A DNA stretch of 64,000 nucleotides, taken from positions 1-64,000 of the forward strand of contig JAKSOA010000008.1 of NCBI GenBank assembly GCA_024405875.1, given 5' to 3'. A program made the translations under genes and the position numbers. The notes below the pieces were generated by a model. The model was given only the letters and a program-made list of their open reading frames with translations, was not told where the DNA came from and did not search any database. This stretch comes from Paludibacteraceae bacterium (GTDB lineage Bacteria; Bacteroidota; Bacteroidia; Bacteroidales; Paludibacteraceae). Shown here in pieces: positions 1 to 8,864 of the stretch. The first letter of the stretch is position 1; every line of letters starts with the position of its first letter.

Positions 1-659
1 CTTTCTTCAAGGACAACGAATTCGACTACAAATGGCTCTCGCCCCTGAAAGGCAAATGGGGCTGGTGGAGCAAATGGGCAATATACCTGGTGATGATTGT
101 TCTGGTGATTGCCGCCTGCTCGAACAGCGTCAATCTGACAGATGGCCTGGACGGTCTCGCGGCCGGCACAAGCGCCATATCGGGCGGTGTATTGCTGATT
201 TTCGCATATTTGTCCGGCAACATTATCCAATCCGGCTACCTCAATATAATGTTCATTCCTGGAGCGGGAGAAATTGCAGTGTTCATGGGTGCGATGGTCG
301 GGGCGCTGATCGGTTTCCTGTGGTACAACTCCTATCCCGCGCAAGTATTTATGGGTGACACCGGAAGTCTTACAATAGGTGGTATAATAGCGGTATTCAG
401 TATTATAATACATAAGGAGTTACTCTTACCTGTACTCTGCGGAATATTCCTTATAGAGGATTTGTCTGTAATGATGCAGGTATCATACTTCAAATATACA
501 AAGAAGAAATACGGAGAGGGAAGGAGAATATTCCTTATGTCACCACTCCATCACCATTTCCAGAAAAAAGGCATTCCGGAGGCTCAGATTGTAACGCGTT
601 TCTGGATTGTAGGCATAGCATTGGCAGTATTTACAATTCTAACACTCAAAATACGATGA
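1..659 (+). CDS. mraY: Phospho-N-acetylmuramoyl-pentapeptide transferase (partial, 5' end outside window)
   Basis: MraY is the inner-membrane enzyme that moves phospho-MurNAc-pentapeptide onto undecaprenyl phosphate, making lipid I. The reading frame is open from base 3, so only the last 218 residues or so are present. Family motifs are visible: [13 protein letters not shown] near the start, [12 protein letters not shown] in the middle and [12 protein letters not shown] near the end, along with several hydrophobic segments. The stop overlaps the murD start in an ATGA junction, which fits translation as one operon. Odd point: bases 1 to about 350 are roughly 52% GC, and the rest of the gene drops abruptly to about 36%. 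The identification is secure; the upstream part and start lie outside the window. Confidence 0.95.
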   Translation, partial: FFKDNEFDYKWLSPLKGKWGWWSKWAIYLVMIVLVIAACSNSVNLTDGLDGLAAGTSAISGGVLLIFAYLSGNIIQSGYLNIMFIPGAGEIAVFMGAMVGALIGFLWYNSYPAQVFMGDTGSLTIGGIIAVFSIIIHKELLLPVLCGIFLIEDLSVMMQVSYFKYTKKKYGEGRRIFLMSPLHHHFQKKGIPEAQIVTRFWIVGIALAVFTILTLKIR

Positions 660-1993
660 GCAACAAGAAAATTATCATATTAGGCGGTGGCGAAAGCGGC
701 TCAGGAGCCGCCGTACTTGCAAAAGTCAAAGGGTTTGACGTATTTTTGTCAGACTCAGGCAGTATCAAACAAAACTACAAGGATTTGCTTGACAAATACG
801 GCATTGAGTGGGAGGAGAATCGTCATTCAGAAGAACGCATACTCAAAGCCGATGAGATAATCAAAAGTCCTGGCATACCCACAAAAGCCCCGCTAATTCA
901 GAAATTAATGGCACAAGGAACACCAATAATATCTGAAATAGAGTTCGCAGGCAGATATAACAAGGCTAAGACAGTGTGCATTACAGGTAGTAACGGCAAG
1001 ACAACAACAACTATGCTGACATACCATATACTGCAAAAGGCAGGACTTAATGTAGGACTTGCAGGTAATGTGGGAAAGAGTTTCGCACTTCAAGTTGCCG
1101 AGAATGACTTTGACTACTATGTAATTGAACTAAGCAGTTTCCAACTTGATAATATGTATGACTTCAAGGCTGACATAGCAGTGTTACTGAACATTACACC
1201 AGACCACCTTGACCGCTATGAATATAAGTTTCAAAACTATATTGACGCCAAGATGCGGATTACACAGAACCAGACAAAAGATGATGTATTCATCTATTGG
1301 AATGATGATGAAATCATACGCAAGAACCTTAGTTCTATTGTCAGCGAGGGCAGACGCACTCCATTCTCACTGAAAAAAGGGAATAGCGCAAAGGCATATA
1401 TTGATGATGGGAACTTTACCATTGAGGGAGAGAACAGTTTTCTGAGCATTTCAGTAAATGACCTATCTCTGAAGGGCACTCATAACATATACAACTCAAT
1501 GGCGGCCGCATTGTCAGCAAGCGCCCTATATATAAAAGATGACGCCATACGCTCATCACTTATGGATTTTGAGGGTGTCGAGCACAGACTGGAGCCTGTG
1601 GCAAAGGTCAAAGGAGTATGTTATGTCAATGACTCAAAAGCCACCAATGTCAATTCCTGCTGGTATGCGCTTGAGAGTATGAAGACACCTGTAGTGTTGA
1701 TTCTAGGAGGAACAGACAAGGGTAATGATTACAATGAGATACTACCACTTGTTAAAGAAAAGGTTCGCTCTCTTGTATTTATGGGCAAGGATAACAGAAA
1801 ACTACTAAAATTCTTTGAAGGAGTGAAACCATATGTAAGCGTGGATTCAATGGAAGCGGCGATAAACGAGTGTTACAAGGCGGCTAAGGATGGTGATACC
1901 GTTCTTCTCTCACCTTGCTGTGCAAGTTTTGACCTCTTCAATAATTATGAACATCGTGGTAAAATGTTTAAGGAAGCGGTAAAAAATCTCTAA
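656..1993 (+). CDS. murD: UDP-N-acetylmuramoylalanine--D-glutamate ligase
   Basis: Cytoplasmic ATP-dependent ligase that adds D-glutamate to UDP-MurNAc-L-alanine. It is 445 residues long, normal for MurD. The N-terminal Rossmann region has LGGGESGSG at 9-17 and SPGIP at 71-75. The Mur ligase P-loop GSNGKTTTT is at 111-119, followed by NITPDHLDR in the central domain and NDSKATN in the C-terminal domain. The ATG overlaps the mraY stop by 4 bases, and ftsW starts 1 base after the stop. It sits in the expected place in the division and cell-wall cluster, so co-transcription is likely. Confidence 0.97.
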   Translation: MSNKKIIILGGGESGSGAAVLAKVKGFDVFLSDSGSIKQNYKDLLDKYGIEWEENRHSEERILKADEIIKSPGIPTKAPLIQKLMAQGTPIISEIEFAGRYNKAKTVCITGSNGKTTTTMLTYHILQKAGLNVGLAGNVGKSFALQVAENDFDYYVIELSSFQLDNMYDFKADIAVLLNITPDHLDRYEYKFQNYIDAKMRITQNQTKDDVFIYWNDDEIIRKNLSSIVSEGRRTPFSLKKGNSAKAYIDDGNFTIEGENSFLSISVNDLSLKGTHNIYNSMAAALSASALYIKDDAIRSSLMDFEGVEHRLEPVAKVKGVCYVNDSKATNVNSCWYALESMKTPVVLILGGTDKGNDYNEILPLVKEKVRSLVFMGKDNRKLLKFFEGVKPYVSVDSMEAAINECYKAAKDGDTVLLSPCCASFDLFNNYEHRGKMFKEAVKNL

Positions 1994-1994
1994 T

Positions 1995-3245
1995 ATGAAA
2001 GATTTTCTGAAAGGCATATTTCAAGGCAGTCCTGCTATGTGGATGGTGATAGCCGTTATGATGGTCGCCTCATCCATACTTATGTTCAGTGCTATAAGTA
2101 CTGTGGCATATAAGACTTCAAACTACCTTGACCCCTTCTACGGACACATCACACACCTGGCTTTAGGAGTTTTCATACTCCTGATTATGAGCAGATTCCC
2201 ATATAGTTGGCTCAGGAGAATATATATAATAGGTCTTCCGTTAATAATAATAATACTATTCCTTATGCCGTTCATAGGCGTCACGCTGAACGGAGGAACC
2301 AGAGCATTGAGGCTGGGCGGCTTTGACCTACAGCCACAGGAGTTCGCAAAACTATTCATAATAATGTTCCTTGCTGATTTTCTCACACTCTATCAGGCAA
2401 ACGGGAATGGCAACAATAATTTGGACATATCTCCGGAGGAGAGGGCAAAAAAAGAGAAGATATATTTCTGGAGCATCATCGGAGTGGTATGTATAACCTG
2501 CATACCAATTGCAATGCAGAATCTCTCCACAGCGGTAATGATAGCCACACTTACCTTTGCAATGATGCTTGTAGGTAGGGTTGATTGGAAAAAACTCACA
2601 CTAATTACTGTGTCTGTCATTGCAACAGTGGTAATAATTGTGGCAGTGCTACTGAATATATCAAATGAGACTAACAATAAACTGCCGGGACATATGCCTT
2701 CAATAAAAGGACGAATAGAGAAAAGCCTTGAGGATATAACCACCCCTGATGACAAGAAGGTATATGTGATTAATGACGGAAACCGCCAAAGAATGCACGG
2801 CAAAATAGCTGTTGCAAACGGGCGAACCCCGACAGGACCGGGAAACAGCATACAAAGAGACTATCTGCCACTTGCCTTCTCTGACTTCATATTTGCCATA
2901 CTTGTTGAGGAGTCAGGTTGGTTTGGTGTGATTCTTGTTCTTCTTTCTTATCTCTCCTTGCTATACATTGCAGGCAAGATAATAAGAAAGTGCGGAACAA
3001 TATACCCTGCTCTTATGGTTATGGGTTTGACGTTTATGGTGGTAATGCAGGCATTCATAAGTATGTGTGTGGCTGTAGGCATAGGGCCAGTGACCGGACA
3101 ACCACTTCCACTATTCAGTAAAGGTGGCTCATCCATAGTCTCAACCTGCCTGATGCTTGGAATTGTACTTAGCATAAGTCGGGAAATCAATAAGAGTGAG
3201 GGAACTGTGGAAATTGAAAAGAATGAAGAAACTCCAAAAAAATAA
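1995..3245 (+). CDS. ftsW: Lipid II polymerase / cell division protein FtsW
   Basis: SEDS-family membrane protein of 416 residues; in the divisome FtsW polymerises septal glycan strands together with a class B PBP. Around ten hydrophobic segments are visible. Family motifs include the extracytoplasmic stretch GPGNSIQRDYLPLAFSDF and the C-terminal FSKGGSS at 374-380. The tail after the last membrane segment is short and charged. The position between murD and murG is the usual one for FtsW, which separates it from RodA. A loop of roughly 70 residues (about 230-300) is polar and enlarged. The ATG lies 1 base after the murD stop. Confidence 0.95.
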   Translation: MKDFLKGIFQGSPAMWMVIAVMMVASSILMFSAISTVAYKTSNYLDPFYGHITHLALGVFILLIMSRFPYSWLRRIYIIGLPLIIIILFLMPFIGVTLNGGTRALRLGGFDLQPQEFAKLFIIMFLADFLTLYQANGNGNNNLDISPEERAKKEKIYFWSIIGVVCITCIPIAMQNLSTAVMIATLTFAMMLVGRVDWKKLTLITVSVIATVVIIVAVLLNISNETNNKLPGHMPSIKGRIEKSLEDITTPDDKKVYVINDGNRQRMHGKIAVANGRTPTGPGNSIQRDYLPLAFSDFIFAILVEESGWFGVILVLLSYLSLLYIAGKIIRKCGTIYPALMVMGLTFMVVMQAFISMCVAVGIGPVTGQPLPLFSKGGSSIVSTCLMLGIVLSISREINKSEGTVEIEKNEETPKK

Positions 3246-3249
3246 CATT

Positions 3250-5769
3250 ATGAAAAAGTTTATTATCAGCGGAGGCGGTACAGGTGGGCATATATTTCCT
3301 GCCGTCAGTATTGCGGGAGCACTCAAAGAGGTGTTGCCAGACTGTGAAATACTATTTGTGGGGGCAAACGGCAGAATGGAGATGGAGAAGGTACCAGCCG
3401 CAGGGTATGAAATTGTAGGTTTGCCTATACAAGGACTATACAGAAGCCTGACACCAAAAAACCTTAAAGTTCTATGTAACGCTTTCAAAAGTGTGAAAAT
3501 GGCAAAGAAAATCATAAAAGATTTCAACCCCGATGCTGTGATTGGAGTTGGCGGATACGCCAGCGGACCTGTTTTATGGCAGGCTCAAAGTATGGGAATC
3601 CCTACCCTGCTGCAAGAGCAAAACTCATACGCCGGTGTAACAAATAAACTTCTCAGCAAACGCTGCAACCGCATTTGTGTGGCGTATGACGGTATGGAGA
3701 AGTTCTTTCCTGCTGGCAAAATAACACTGACAGGAAATCCAGTTCGCTCCAACCTATTGAATGTAAGTGATAAAGAGAGGGCTAAAGGCTACAGTGAATT
3801 CGGACTGAAATCAGATAGGAAGACAATACTTGTAATAGGCGGCAGCCTCGGAGCGAGGACAATAAACCAAAGCATACTTAATGGTTTGAAAGAGATAACC
3901 ACAACCTACAAAGATTCAGTTCAAGTTATATGGCAAACCGGCAAGTTTTATATTGATAGCATAAAGGAGCAGACAAAAGATTACAATCTTGATAATGTTG
4001 TGATAACCGACTTCGTATCCCGTATGGATTTAGCCTACTCTATTGCCGACTTGGTAATATCTCGTTCCGGCGCAAGTTCCATATCAGAACTCTGTCTGTT
4101 AGGTAAGCCAAGCGTTCTCGTCCCCTCTCCTAATGTTGCGGAGGACCATCAGACCAAAAACGCCCTCGCCCTCTCAACCAAAGGAGCGGCTATTCTTATA
4201 ACAGATGCGGACGCCCCTGAGAAACTGGTAAAAGAGGCCTTATCTCTTGTCTCTGACAAAACCAAACTTAATGAGTTAAGCAACAATATAAAACTGATGG
4301 CAAAACCTGACGCCACAAAAACAATAGCCAAAGAGATACTTGATATGATAGGAGTGGAACCAACCGTCAAGGAAAAGAAAACAGCACCTAAAGCAACGAA
4401 GAGAGAGAAAAAGAGATACTATTTTCTTGGCATAGGTGGAATTGGAATGAGCGCATTAGCACGTTATTTCAATAAAATGGGCGACTTGGTAGGCGGATAT
4501 GACCTTACAAAAAGCCCTCTTACTGAAGAGTTGGAATCGGAGGGTATTGACATTCACTACTCAGATAACATAAGTCTTATACCGGTTAAGTTTATGGACC
4601 CTGAGAAGACCACTATAATATATACTCCTGCCGTACCTCAAGAGATGGGAGAATTGACATTCTTCAGAAGCGGCGGATTCAAAATATACAAGCGTTCTGA
4701 GGTTTTAGGTCTGCTGACTGAAGGCAAGGACTCACTTTGCGTGGCAGGCAGTCACGGTAAGACAACGACATCAACACTTATAGCACATATCTTGCACACA
4801 TCAGGGGCTGGTACAAGCGCCTTTCTCGGAGGTATATCAAAAAACTTCTCAAGCAATCTGCTGGTTGATACAGAGAGTAATACAGTTGTCGCCGAAGCCG
4901 ATGAATTTGACCGTTCATTCCTTACTCTGACACCCTATATGGCAGTTGTAACGGCAACAGACCCTGACCACCTTGACATATACGGAACAAAAGAGGAGAT
5001 GCTGAAGGCATACGCTGAATTTACCGGCAAGATTCGTCCCGGAGGTATTCTGGTAATGAAAAAAGGCATTGATTTGAAACCTGACACAGCCGAAGGAGTA
5101 AAGGTGTTCAACTACTCACTTGATGACCCGACGGCAGATTTCTACGCATCAGACATAAACATAGGCGACGGTAAACTGACATTTGATTTTAACGGACCCG
5201 ATATTAAAATAGAGGATATTGAACTTGGCGTGCCTGTTATGGTAAATGTTGAGAACGCAGTGGCGGCTATAGCGATAGCACTGCTTAACAATGTTAGCAC
5301 AAAAAGCATAAAGGACGCAATAAAGAGTTTCAAAGGCACACTACGCAGATTTGACATACGTGTAAACACAGAGAAAGTCATCTACATTGATGACTACGCA
5401 CACCACCCTGGAGAGATAAAAGCGACTCTGCAATCAATAAAGAGGCTATTTCCTGACAAAAGAATATGCTGTGCCTTCCAGCCACACCTCTATACACGTA
5501 CACGTGATTTCGCAGATGGATTTGCGGAGAGTCTTGCAATTGCTGATGATGTCATACTGCTTGATATTTACCCTGCGCGTGAGGAACCTATACCAGGTGT
5601 GACATCTGAGTTAATATACAAGAAACTTAAAGGTTGTGAGAAGTCAATGTGCAAAAAAGAGGAGCTTGTAAATGAGATGGACAAACACACATTCGACATA
5701 TTTGTAACAATGGGAGCAGGGAATATTGACAGATATACTGATATTATAGAGAAACACCTAAATAATTAG
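3250..5769 (+). CDS. murG-murC: MurG-MurC fusion: lipid II synthase joined to UDP-MurNAc--L-alanine ligase
   Basis: One uninterrupted frame of 839 codons carries two enzymes usually made separately. Residues 1 to about 367 are MurG, the GT28 transferase that makes lipid II, with GGGTGGHIFP at 8-17, GGYASGP at 101-107, GGSLGA at 197-202 and RSGASSISEL at 272-281. Residues about 368-387 are a lysine-rich linker. Residues 388-839 are MurC, the first Mur ligase, with GIGGIGMS at 394-401, the P-loop GSHGKTTTS at 500-508, TDPDHLDIYG and DDYAHHPGE. The ATG at 3250 is preferred over an upstream in-frame ATG at 3196 because it begins exactly at MKKFIISGGG and follows the ftsW stop. The stop TAG is part of a heptamer array. 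Both halves keep their catalytic motifs, so both are probably active. Confidence 0.93.
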   Translation: MKKFIISGGGTGGHIFPAVSIAGALKEVLPDCEILFVGANGRMEMEKVPAAGYEIVGLPIQGLYRSLTPKNLKVLCNAFKSVKMAKKIIKDFNPDAVIGVGGYASGPVLWQAQSMGIPTLLQEQNSYAGVTNKLLSKRCNRICVAYDGMEKFFPAGKITLTGNPVRSNLLNVSDKERAKGYSEFGLKSDRKTILVIGGSLGARTINQSILNGLKEITTTYKDSVQVIWQTGKFYIDSIKEQTKDYNLDNVVITDFVSRMDLAYSIADLVISRSGASSISELCLLGKPSVLVPSPNVAEDHQTKNALALSTKGAAILITDADAPEKLVKEALSLVSDKTKLNELSNNIKLMAKPDATKTIAKEILDMIGVEPTVKEKKTAPKATKREKKRYYFLGIGGIGMSALARYFNKMGDLVGGYDLTKSPLTEELESEGIDIHYSDNISLIPVKFMDPEKTTIIYTPAVPQEMGELTFFRSGGFKIYKRSEVLGLLTEGKDSLCVAGSHGKTTTSTLIAHILHTSGAGTSAFLGGISKNFSSNLLVDTESNTVVAEADEFDRSFLTLTPYMAVVTATDPDHLDIYGTKEEMLKAYAEFTGKIRPGGILVMKKGIDLKPDTAEGVKVFNYSLDDPTADFYASDINIGDGKLTFDFNGPDIKIEDIELGVPVMVNVENAVAAIAIALLNNVSTKSIKDAIKSFKGTLRRFDIRVNTEKVIYIDDYAHHPGEIKATLQSIKRLFPDKRICCAFQPHLYTRTRDFADGFAESLAIADDVILLDIYPAREEPIPGVTSELIYKKLKGCEKSMCKKEELVNEMDKHTFDIFVTMGAGNIDRYTDIIEKHLNN

Positions 5770-5805
5770 CAATTAGTAATTAGTAATTAGCAATTAGTAA
5801 TTTTG
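5764..5805. repeat. Period-7 tandem array (AATTAGC/T)
   Basis: Five full heptamers (AATTAGC or AATTAGT) plus a degenerate sixth unit. The array starts inside the last codons of the murG-murC gene; the TAG stop at 5767-5769 belongs to the first unit. It fills most of the gap to ftsQ. Confidence 0.9.
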
Positions 5806-5829
5806 GGAATAGCAAGTGGGCGAAATATA

Positions 5830-6594
5830 ATGAAAGAGAAGGTATTGTACATATTAAAGATTACGGGCTTGGCACTGATAGTGTTAGTTCTTGTGGGATA
5901 TGCTGTTTTTGCCGGTATTATGGCAGACAGATGGCAGAGGGAGCACCTATGTACAAACTTTCAGGTGAATATACTTGACTTTGACAAATATCAGTTCATC
6001 TGTGAGGACGATATACTAAGAGAGATAGACAAACGAGGGCTGAACCCAGTAGGACGTAACATCACCAGTAATTTAGCAGACAAGATAGAGAAAAATGTTG
6101 AGAGAATCAATGTTGTCAGACGGGCTGAGTGCTATATCTCAAACAAGGGAGACCTCACAATAAATCTGACACAACGAGTCCCGGAATTCAAAGTGGTGGC
6201 AAACAGACACACCTATTATCTTGACAGTGACCGTATCCCACTTAAGGCAAACGGAGTGAGCGTGGAGATAACGCCTCTTGTCACAGGCTACGTATCAGAA
6301 AAGCTGGCATCAGGAAAACTATATGACCTTGTAAAGTACATACAAAATAATGAATTCTGGAATGAGAACATAAGAGTAGTGAACATTACACCTGAAGGCA
6401 ATATTGAACTTTACACGAACAAAGGTGCGGAAAAACTTATTATCAATAACTTAGATACATATCAAGAGAAGCTTGAACTCGCCACACTTTGGTATGACCA
6501 ATACACAACTGCGGCTTGGAGTGAACGTTACACACAAGTTGATTTAAGATATGAAAATCTGATATTTTGCAAGAAAGGAGGAAAAAATGAGTGA
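5830..6594 (+). CDS. ftsQ: Cell division protein FtsQ
   Basis: Bitopic divisome protein that links early and late division proteins. It is 254 residues from the ATG at 5830; an upstream TTG at 5803 lies in the heptamer array and is less likely. It has a short cytoplasmic N terminus, one membrane helix (about residues 9-31) and a periplasmic region with POTRA-like character: FEV-type strands, then residues around NVVRRAECYISNKGDLTINL. Sequence conservation is low, as is usual for FtsQ, so the call rests on topology, length and position between murC and ftsA. The end overlaps ftsA by 8 bases. Confidence 0.85.
   Translation: MKEKVLYILKITGLALIVLVLVGYAVFAGIMADRWQREHLCTNFQVNILDFDKYQFICEDDILREIDKRGLNPVGRNITSNLADKIEKNVERINVVRRAECYISNKGDLTINLTQRVPEFKVVANRHTYYLDSDRIPLKANGVSVEITPLVTGYVSEKLASGKLYDLVKYIQNNEFWNENIRVVNITPEGNIELYTNKGAEKLIINNLDTYQEKLELATLWYDQYTTAAWSERYTQVDLRYENLIFCKKGGKNE
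6574..6581 (+). promoter_or_regulatory. Strong Shine-Dalgarno sequence before ftsA
   Basis: AAAGGAGG lies 5 bases before the ftsA ATG, inside the ftsQ coding end. Such a complete anti-16S match is unusual in Bacteroidota, where most starts in this window lack one. It may secure re-initiation at the overlapped ftsA start. Confidence 0.75.
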
Positions 6595-7630
6595 ATTTTA
6601 TGTTGCGGCAATAGACCTGGGAAGTTATCAGGTGATTGGTGCTGTCGCTCGGAAAAGTGAGACAGGTTTGGAGATTGTTGATGTTGAGAAGGAGAAGACA
6701 GAAGAGGGTTGTATTGAGAAAGGAGAACTGAAATCAATTGACAAAGCGGCATTGCATATTAACCGTCTGATTCAGAAACTAAAAAACGGAGCACAATTGA
6801 AAGAACTCAATTATGTCTATGTTACTTGGCACGGCATAAAGCCAACTGATGAGAATCAAGACAAGTTGGTGAAAAAGGTATTAAAAAATGTTATTGTAAA
6901 ATATCCCGACAAAAGTAACGACTTGCTGATAACATCACTATTCACAACTGACGAGGAAATGAAAAACGGTGTGCTGACAATTGACTTTGGAGACACATAT
7001 ACCTCATTCTCTTACATTAATGACTCAAGTGTCAGTTATGAGAGTTCATTACCGGGAGGAAGCCGTATAATTACAACTGACTTACAGACTCTGTTTGACT
7101 TTCCATTCAAACTTGCAGAGAACCTGAAGTTAATGTTTGGCAAGGCTTTGCCAACCGAAGGGGCTGACCAAATGGTATCATTAAATAAGGAAAACACCAA
7201 GACCGTAAGAGTAAGCGAACTATCAAAAGAGATATTGAAACGTGTTGAGGACATATTCAAACGCATAATCAGAAATATGGTGACAACACAGTGGAACTCT
7301 AACAAGAACAGAATAATATTACTTGCGGGCGGAGGCTCCAGACTGCCATATCTTGATAAGTTACTCACAAGGCAAACAGGTCTTGAAGTCAGAATGGCCA
7401 AGTTCAAGGACGGGGTTCTGCTTGGAGACAAGTCAACAAACGTGCAAGGACCTGAATATGCACTTATATTAGCGCTCTTAAATCACGCCAGCGAGGCCTG
7501 CGATACCCCGCGTCCTAACAACCCATCTCTAAAAAAACTTGTTAAAGGGATTTTCTCATCAGGAGCGGAGACAGGAACTCAGAAAACCTTTAACTTCTTC
7601 ACAGTGTCAGAAGAGAATGAAAAGATGTAA
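6587..7630 (+). CDS. ftsA: Divergent FtsA, apparently lacking subdomain 1C
   Basis: Actin-fold protein that tethers FtsZ to the membrane. The family signature survives: phosphate-1 loop AIDLGSYQVIGA at 8-19, phosphate-2 loop IDFGDTYTS at 132-140 and adenosine loop LAGGGSRLP at 246-254. Length is 347 residues, against roughly 420-470 in relatives. In normal FtsA about 190-200 residues precede the phosphate-2 loop; here there are 131. The shortfall falls between VYVTWHG (77-83) and NDLLITSLF (111-119), where the SHS2-type 1C subdomain is normally inserted. The C-terminal tail (about 300-347) has a basic hydrophobic patch LKKLVKGIF that could be the membrane-binding helix. The gene overlaps ftsQ and precedes ftsZ by 20 bases. 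Identity is secure by context; the missing subdomain is an inference from length and motif spacing. Confidence 0.85.
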   Translation: MSEFYVAAIDLGSYQVIGAVARKSETGLEIVDVEKEKTEEGCIEKGELKSIDKAALHINRLIQKLKNGAQLKELNYVYVTWHGIKPTDENQDKLVKKVLKNVIVKYPDKSNDLLITSLFTTDEEMKNGVLTIDFGDTYTSFSYINDSSVSYESSLPGGSRIITTDLQTLFDFPFKLAENLKLMFGKALPTEGADQMVSLNKENTKTVRVSELSKEILKRVEDIFKRIIRNMVTTQWNSNKNRIILLAGGGSRLPYLDKLLTRQTGLEVRMAKFKDGVLLGDKSTNVQGPEYALILALLNHASEACDTPRPNNPSLKKLVKGIFSSGAETGTQKTFNFFTVSEENEKM

Positions 7631-7650
7631 TACAATAAAAATATAACATT

Positions 7651-8859
7651 ATGCCTGAAGAATTTGAAAATTATGTAATTCCAACTGAGATTAACAAAGT
7701 AATCAAAGTTATTGGTGTGGGCGGTGGCGGAAGCAATGCCGTAAACCATATGTATCAAGAGGGAATCCACAATGTGACATTTGCTGTTTGTAACGCAGAC
7801 ATACAAGACCTTAACAGTTCACCTGTCCCTGTAAAACTTCAAATTGGAGAGAGTCTGACATCAGGACTCGGATGCGGGGCAAAACCAGAGAAAGGAAAAG
7901 AGGCTGCGTTGGAGAGTGAGGAGAGAATAAGAGAACTCTTGAGCGACGGAACAAAAATGGTATTCATCACTGCTGGTATGGGAGGTGGCACAGGCACCGG
8001 TGCCGCTCCAGTGGTTGCAAAGATAGCCAAAGAGATGAACATTCTCACTGTGGGAATTGTTACAATACCATTCAAGTTTGAATTAGGCAACAGAATAAAG
8101 AAAGCCTTTGCCGGGGTTGTTGAGATGAACAAATATGTTGACGCTCTACTAATTATCAATAATGAGAAGTTAATTGAACTCTACCCAAATATGACACTTG
8201 ACCAGGCTTTTTACAAAGCCGACGAGGTACTTTCAGAATCAGCAAAGAGCATTGCTGAGATGATTACATTAAAGGGCAATATCATAAACATAGACTTTGC
8301 CGATGTAGAGACTATTTTGAAAGACAGCGGTGTTGCAATTATGAATACTGGTATGGCAGATGGAGAGAATCGTATTAAAGATGCCATAGACGAGGCTCTG
8401 TGCAGTCCGCTTCTTAAGAATAAGGACATACGTCAGGCCACAAGACTTCTTATGTATGTCTATACATCTGAAGACCACAAACTGACTATGACAGAGATGG
8501 GACAAATCTCTGAATTTGTGCAGTCTATCAACAAAAATCTTGATGAGGAACTAATCTGGGGTGGCACTTATGACAACAATCTGGAAAGTTCCATTAAGAT
8601 TACCATAGTGGCTACAGGATTTGAACTTTCAGACCTCAGCGCACCAGAGGGCTCAGAAGATTTATATAGCCAATATTACGGCAACGGCAAAACCGAGACT
8701 GTTGTGCAAGAACAAGTGGTTAATAAACCGAAAGATGATACGAAAACAGCAGAAGAGACTCCTGTTCAACCGGCGACGGAAACAGTTGTTCCATTCTCAT
8801 CTTGGGCTACGGCAACTGATGATTTCGGTGATTTTGACACACCTCCTTCAAAAAGGTAA
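7651..8859 (+). CDS. ftsZ: Cell division GTPase FtsZ
   Basis: Tubulin-like GTPase that forms the division ring. It is 402 residues long. The nucleotide-binding loop GVGGGGSNAVNHM begins at residue 22, the tubulin signature GGGTGTG is at 111-117, and the T7 loop NIDFADVETIL is present. The globular part ends near residue 325, followed by a linker rich in T, E, K and P and a short end reading DFGDFDTPPSKR. The canonical conserved C-terminal peptide is not obvious, which matters because that peptide normally binds FtsA, and FtsA is itself abnormal here. The gene ends 5 bases from the converging lptF/G gene, with no terminator visible between them. Confidence 0.97.
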   Translation: MPEEFENYVIPTEINKVIKVIGVGGGGSNAVNHMYQEGIHNVTFAVCNADIQDLNSSPVPVKLQIGESLTSGLGCGAKPEKGKEAALESEERIRELLSDGTKMVFITAGMGGGTGTGAAPVVAKIAKEMNILTVGIVTIPFKFELGNRIKKAFAGVVEMNKYVDALLIINNEKLIELYPNMTLDQAFYKADEVLSESAKSIAEMITLKGNIINIDFADVETILKDSGVAIMNTGMADGENRIKDAIDEALCSPLLKNKDIRQATRLLMYVYTSEDHKLTMTEMGQISEFVQSINKNLDEELIWGGTYDNNLESSIKITIVATGFELSDLSAPEGSEDLYSQYYGNGKTETVVQEQVVNKPKDDTKTAEETPVQPATETVVPFSSWATATDDFGDFDTPPSKR

Positions 8860-8864
8860 GGCAG

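Noticed and set aside
4300-4440. MurG-MurC joined by a missed frameshift
   Set aside because: Both domains are in the same frame with a plausible charged linker and no stop. A sequencing error would have to remove exactly a stop codon without changing frame; read data could still test this.
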